The notes under the pieces were generated by a model. That model worked only from the letters and a program-made list of their open reading frames with translations, ran no database searches and was not told where the DNA came from. Below, piece after piece: positions 23,201 to 25,332 of a stretch of DNA of 25,332 nt; positions within the stretch are counted from its first letter, which is position 1; the number at the start of each line of letters is the position of its first letter. The position numbers and the translations under genes were made by a program. This DNA is from Spartobacteria bacterium (GTDB taxonomy: Bacteria; Verrucomicrobiota; Verrucomicrobiia; Chthoniobacterales; UBA10450), in assembly GCA_021324035.1 (NCBI GenBank), contig JAJPJU010000129.1, positions 1 through 25,332 of the forward strand, given 5' to 3'.

Positions 23201-23877
23201 ATCTCGCGGAGGACATCTTCGTGGAGGATGTCGATCTTCGAGATCTCGTGAGAGGTGCGGAAACCGTCGAAGAAATGAACGAAAGGAATCCGGGTTTCCA
23301 AGGTCGCGGCGTGCGCAATGAGCGCGAGGTCTTGCGCTTCCTGGACCGACGCGGAACAAAGCATCGCCCATCCGGTGGCCCGAGCCGCCATCACATCGCT
23401 GTGATCACCAAAAATCGACAACGCCTGGGCCGCGATGGCGCGGGCGGCGATGTGGAATACCGCGGGCGTCAGTTCACCCGCGATCTTGTACATATTAGGA
23501 ATCATCAAAAGCAGGCCCTGCGAGCTGGTGAACGTTGTGCTGAGGGCCCCGGTTTGGAGCGCGCCGTGGATTGCACCGGCGGCGCCGGCTTCGCTTTGCA
23601 TTTCAATCACCGCCGGCACCGTGCCCCATAAATTCTTCACCCCTTTGGCCGCCCACGCGTCCGCCCATTCACCCATTGGCGATGCCGGGGTAATCGGATA
23701 AATCGCGATGACTTCATTCAGTGCATAAGCGATGCGCGCCACCGCTTCGTTTGCATCCAATGTCTTTAGGCCGGTGTTAGCGATGTGGCTGCGGACTGGC
23801 CGCGGTTCGTGTTTAAAATCCAACCCGGTGTGGTGGCCATTGCTCAAACCGATCTCTGCTTCGGCTGTTGTATTCAT
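20215..23877 (-). CDS. nifJ: pyruvate:ferredoxin (flavodoxin) oxidoreductase, single-chain
   Basis: This enzyme oxidises pyruvate with CoA to acetyl-CoA and CO2 and reduces ferredoxin. At 1220 aa it is a full single-chain enzyme, with about 35 extra residues before the usual N-terminus. Motifs in order are YPITPASPMGEWADAW (about 60-75, pyrimidine/substrate domain), an 8-iron ferredoxin domain with CIQCGKCVLVCPH (about 719) and CTGCGICVDICP (about 777), GACAGCGETPY (about 849) and ATGCSSIFGG for the proximal cluster, the TPP motif GDGWGYDIGFGG with EVYSNTGGQCSKATPRGA (about 1035), and AYSHCIAHG (about 1108) with the last cluster Cys. All cluster cysteines appear intact. The ATG at 23877 follows a good AAAGGCAGAG ribosome-binding site. 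A ferredoxin and an NADH-module-less complex I lie in the same window. Confidence 0.97.
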   Translation of the reverse strand: MNTTAEAEIGLSNGHHTGLDFKHEPRPVRSHIANTGLKTLDANEAVARIAYALNEVIAIYPITPASPMGEWADAWAAKGVKNLWGTVPAVIEMQSEAGAAGAIHGALQTGALSTTFTSSQGLLLMIPNMYKIAGELTPAVFHIAARAIAAQALSIFGDHSDVMAARATGWAMLCSASVQEAQDLALIAHAATLETRIPFVHFFDGFRTSHEISKIDILHEDVLREMISEQRVLEHRARGLSPDHPVIRGTAQNPDVAFQARETVNPFYAACPKIVQWAMDQFAGLTGRRYGIFEYHGATDAERVIVLMGSGCEAAHETVDFLNAVDEKVGVLKVRLYRPFDCSAFVQMLPLTTRALAILDRTKEPGCVGEPLYLDCVNALREEGRADLRVIGGRYGLSSKEFTPAMIKAVFDNLAQAAPKNHFTVGIDDDLCHTSLNVDRKFSTESDDVIRAQFFGLGSDGTVGANKESIKIIGENTDYFAQGYFVYDSKKSGAMTISHLRFGPRPIRSTYLVTKANFVGCHQPFLLESHDVLRDLMPGGIFLLNSPFAPEKIWQHLPSKVQRRIIARRPRFFVIDANKVAHEAGLGRRINTIMQTCFFALSDVLPPEKAIAAIKESIQKTYAKKGEDVVEKNIRGVDQALTHLYEVEVPERFEASAIKTNGRHGDEPLFVRNVLEKMMTGRGDRLPVSALPNDGTYPTGTTRFEKRNLAIEVPVWDPEVCIQCGKCVLVCPHAVIRSKVYQSAVLLKAPSAFKSREARLPEWKGLNYTLQVAVEDCTGCGICVDICPVRSKTEPKAKAINMQPQLPLRQSERANWDFFLSIPETDRRDVPLGSVREMQVQQPLFEFSGACAGCGETPYIKLLTQLFGDRLLIANATGCSSIFGGNLPTTPYSKDLFGRGPAWANSLFEDNAEFGLGFRVSIDKQQEFAGELLHQLSPQIGRELTTEILNARQRDEADIFDQRERVAELKRRLESLGGEQAGRLLSLADTFVRKSVWIVGGDGWGYDIGFGGLDHVLASGHNVKVLLLDTEVYSNTGGQCSKATPRGAVAKFAASGKRAAKKDLGLMAMNYGSIYVASVAMGAKDEHTLKAFLEAEAYDGPAVIIAYSHCIAHGINMATAMQDQKAAVNSGEWILYRYNPDRAARGENPLQLDSAPPKIDVCEFFKMENRFKMLSDPKAAKELAGRAQKDASARRAMYEYLAERKFGAGKESPAPKQKTG

Positions 23878-24065
23878 GATCTCTGCCTTTCGGATTGAAC
23901 GTAGCCGGCAACGGGCGCGACCGATCCACGATGGTTGCGTTTTGCTGTGCAGTTATTGCGCGAATTTTCGGTCGCACCGGTCGTTCTTTCGGTTTGGGGC
24001 AAGATCTGCCCACCAAAAGGCAATTCGCGGCCAGCGCCGTCAGACCAAGTCTCGCAGACTGAGAT
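23878..24065. promoter_or_regulatory. divergent intergenic region between nifJ and the Trp-rich protein gene
   Basis: These 188 bp separate two divergent starts and should carry both promoters. The nifJ ribosome-binding site (AAAGG on the minus strand) is near 23885-23892. No convincing -35/-10 pair, operator palindrome or hairpin was recognised by eye. Confidence 0.45.
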
Positions 24066-25332
24066 ATGAAAACGACAACTCCAATCGTTCTTGTTCTTTC
24101 TCTTCTCGCGCTAGCTGCGCCCGACCTGATGGCGGGAACGATTTTTTATCAACCGATTCCGGCGGTGCAGAGTGATCTGAATTCCGGGATCAGTTCGAAC
24201 AATCAATACACCAGTGCGATCGATGGGGGAAACAGGGGCGATTCGAATCGCATCATCAATGGGATCACGCTCTATGCTCTTTCCGGGACCGGCCAAAGCA
24301 GCACGGCGGACAACTGTACCGTGAACGGGCTGGTTGGTTCGCTTTCGAATGCCGGCGGCACCAGCGCCAGCATCCGTGCGGACGGCGTATTCAAGGACGT
24401 GCTTTCTGACATGACCTTCAACAACGGAGCCACTGACGGTTCTCAACAGGAAATCGTTCTTGATTCGGAAAGTCTTGAAGCCGGAGTCACCTACGATCTG
24501 CGTGTCTATATCGGAAATTCTTCCGGGCAAAGTCGAATGGTGAATCTCGCTTTTGTCGGAGACGGCCAGTCTCCGATGGAGACCGGATTCTTTAATGAGG
24601 ACGATGCTCGCACATCGGCCGGCGGATTCAGCGATTCGAACCAAGTCTATTATATTAATTATCGTTTCACGTGGGACGGAGAAACCACGCCGGGCGTAAC
24701 GGTTACTCAGAGATCAGGAAGCGCACCGTTCGTGCTCTACGCGCTGACCAACCAGGTCGTGCCAGGAGCTGCGCAAACAGCCCAAGCCCCGGCCCCAGCG
24801 ATCAGCACGGGTCTCGTCACCGCCCAGCAGGCGGATCAGGTTGGTGTGCAGAGCGATGATTTTTATACCGACGAATCGCTAAATACTAACGGTCAATGGA
24901 TTGATATCGAAAAGTACGGCCGCTGCTGGGTGCCGACTCGAGTGGCAAAAAAGTGGCGACCTTACACCAACGGCTCCTGGCGCTACAGCGATGACGACGG
25001 ATGGGTGTTCGTCTCGGATGAGCCCTGGGCCTGGGCCGTGTATCATTATGGCCGCTGGGTCAAAGTTGAATTTGGGTCTGGCTGGGCCTGGGTTCCCGGC
25101 ACCGTTTGGTCCGGAGGTTGGGTTTCATGGCGCGAGGGAGCCGATGCGAGTAGCGATTACGTTGCCTGGGCGCCGTTACCGCCTGAAGTAAATGTCGATG
25201 TCGGCGTCGGAGTTAGTACCTGGGTCGACCAAGTTTACGACATTGGACCGGACTTTTGGACATTCGTCGATTCAGTCAATTTTGGCGTGAATTCATTTTT
25301 CGCCGCCAACGTCATCTACGATTTCAATCGTA
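24066..25332 (+). CDS. exported Trp-rich DUF6600-like protein, 3' end outside window
   Basis: The frame is open for 422 codons from ATG 24066 to the window edge. A signal peptide (hydrophobic core at about residues 6-18, cleavage after LMA at 23) is followed by a beta-rich, Asn/Gly/Ser-rich domain (about 24-235) without recognised motifs, resembling extracellular adhesion or carbohydrate-binding modules only in composition. After a Pro/Ala linker (about 238-255), a Trp-rich segment (about 287-375) contains KWRPYTNGSWRYSDDDGW, VFVSDEPWAWAVYHYGRW, GSGWAWVPGTVW and DYVAWAPLPP, the repeating pattern of DUF6600-type exported proteins. The function of that family is unknown. It is divergent from nifJ. 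The C-terminus is missing. Confidence 0.8.
   Translation, partial: MKTTTPIVLVLSLLALAAPDLMAGTIFYQPIPAVQSDLNSGISSNNQYTSAIDGGNRGDSNRIINGITLYALSGTGQSSTADNCTVNGLVGSLSNAGGTSASIRADGVFKDVLSDMTFNNGATDGSQQEIVLDSESLEAGVTYDLRVYIGNSSGQSRMVNLAFVGDGQSPMETGFFNEDDARTSAGGFSDSNQVYYINYRFTWDGETTPGVTVTQRSGSAPFVLYALTNQVVPGAAQTAQAPAPAISTGLVTAQQADQVGVQSDDFYTDESLNTNGQWIDIEKYGRCWVPTRVAKKWRPYTNGSWRYSDDDGWVFVSDEPWAWAVYHYGRWVKVEFGSGWAWVPGTVWSGGWVSWREGADASSDYVAWAPLPPEVNVDVGVGVSTWVDQVYDIGPDFWTFVDSVNFGVNSFFAANVIYDFNR

Noticed and set aside
22619..23631. Long open frames on both strands inside nifJ (22619-23371 minus, 22837-23631 plus)
   Set aside because: Both lie inside the conserved pyruvate:ferredoxin oxidoreductase gene and give no recognisable protein. 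Their length is explained by codon composition.

Overview
The window is about 25.3 kb of moderately GC-rich bacterial DNA that is almost fully coding. The gene content, the many GTG and TTG starts, the Trp-rich DUF6600-like exported protein and the short-period intergenic repeats suggest a Verrucomicrobiota-type genome (perhaps a soil Chthoniobacterales/Spartobacteria relative). That assignment is inference; there is no rRNA or other marker here to settle it.

Layout. Left flank (1-5237): the 5' part of a class A penicillin-binding protein whose transpeptidase Ser/Lys motif is degenerate; a MidA/NDUFAF7-family methyltransferase; a 77-aa [4Fe-4S] ferredoxin; a membrane-anchored YkuE-like metallophosphoesterase; and a secreted transglutaminase-like protein. 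Centre (5269-18300): a two-armed respiratory complex I locus. nuoA-B-C-D and then nuoI run leftward, nuoH-J-K-L-M-M'-N run rightward, and the arms diverge from a 71-bp region at 9738-9808. A DUF1223 gene lies on the opposite strand between nuoD and nuoI. Right flank (18365-25332): a deoxyhypusine-synthase-like protein, a DUF1579 secreted protein, a full-length pyruvate:ferredoxin oxidoreductase (leftward), and the 5' part of an exported Trp-rich protein that runs off the window.

How it fits together. All 11 core complex I subunits are present, but the NADH-oxidising module nuoE-F-G is absent from the cluster. A small ferredoxin and a pyruvate:ferredoxin oxidoreductase flank it instead. The antiporter-like subunits are L, two different M paralogues, and N, and NuoL carries a longer-than-usual linker in its lateral amphipathic helix. 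This is the pattern described for '2M' complex I variants thought to hold a fourth pumping subunit. The best working model is a ferredoxin-linked, extended-arm complex I fed by pyruvate oxidation, with the NDUFAF7 homologue as a possible assembly factor. A second copy of nuoEFG elsewhere in the genome cannot be excluded.

A second layer of structure is in the gaps. Most non-overlapping junctions of the nuo arms are filled by short-period repeats or inverted repeats of several unrelated sequence families (7-mer, 8-mer and longer inverted types), while the tightly overlapping junctions (H/J, K/L, L/M) have none. No tRNA, rRNA, CRISPR array or insertion-sequence transposase was found.
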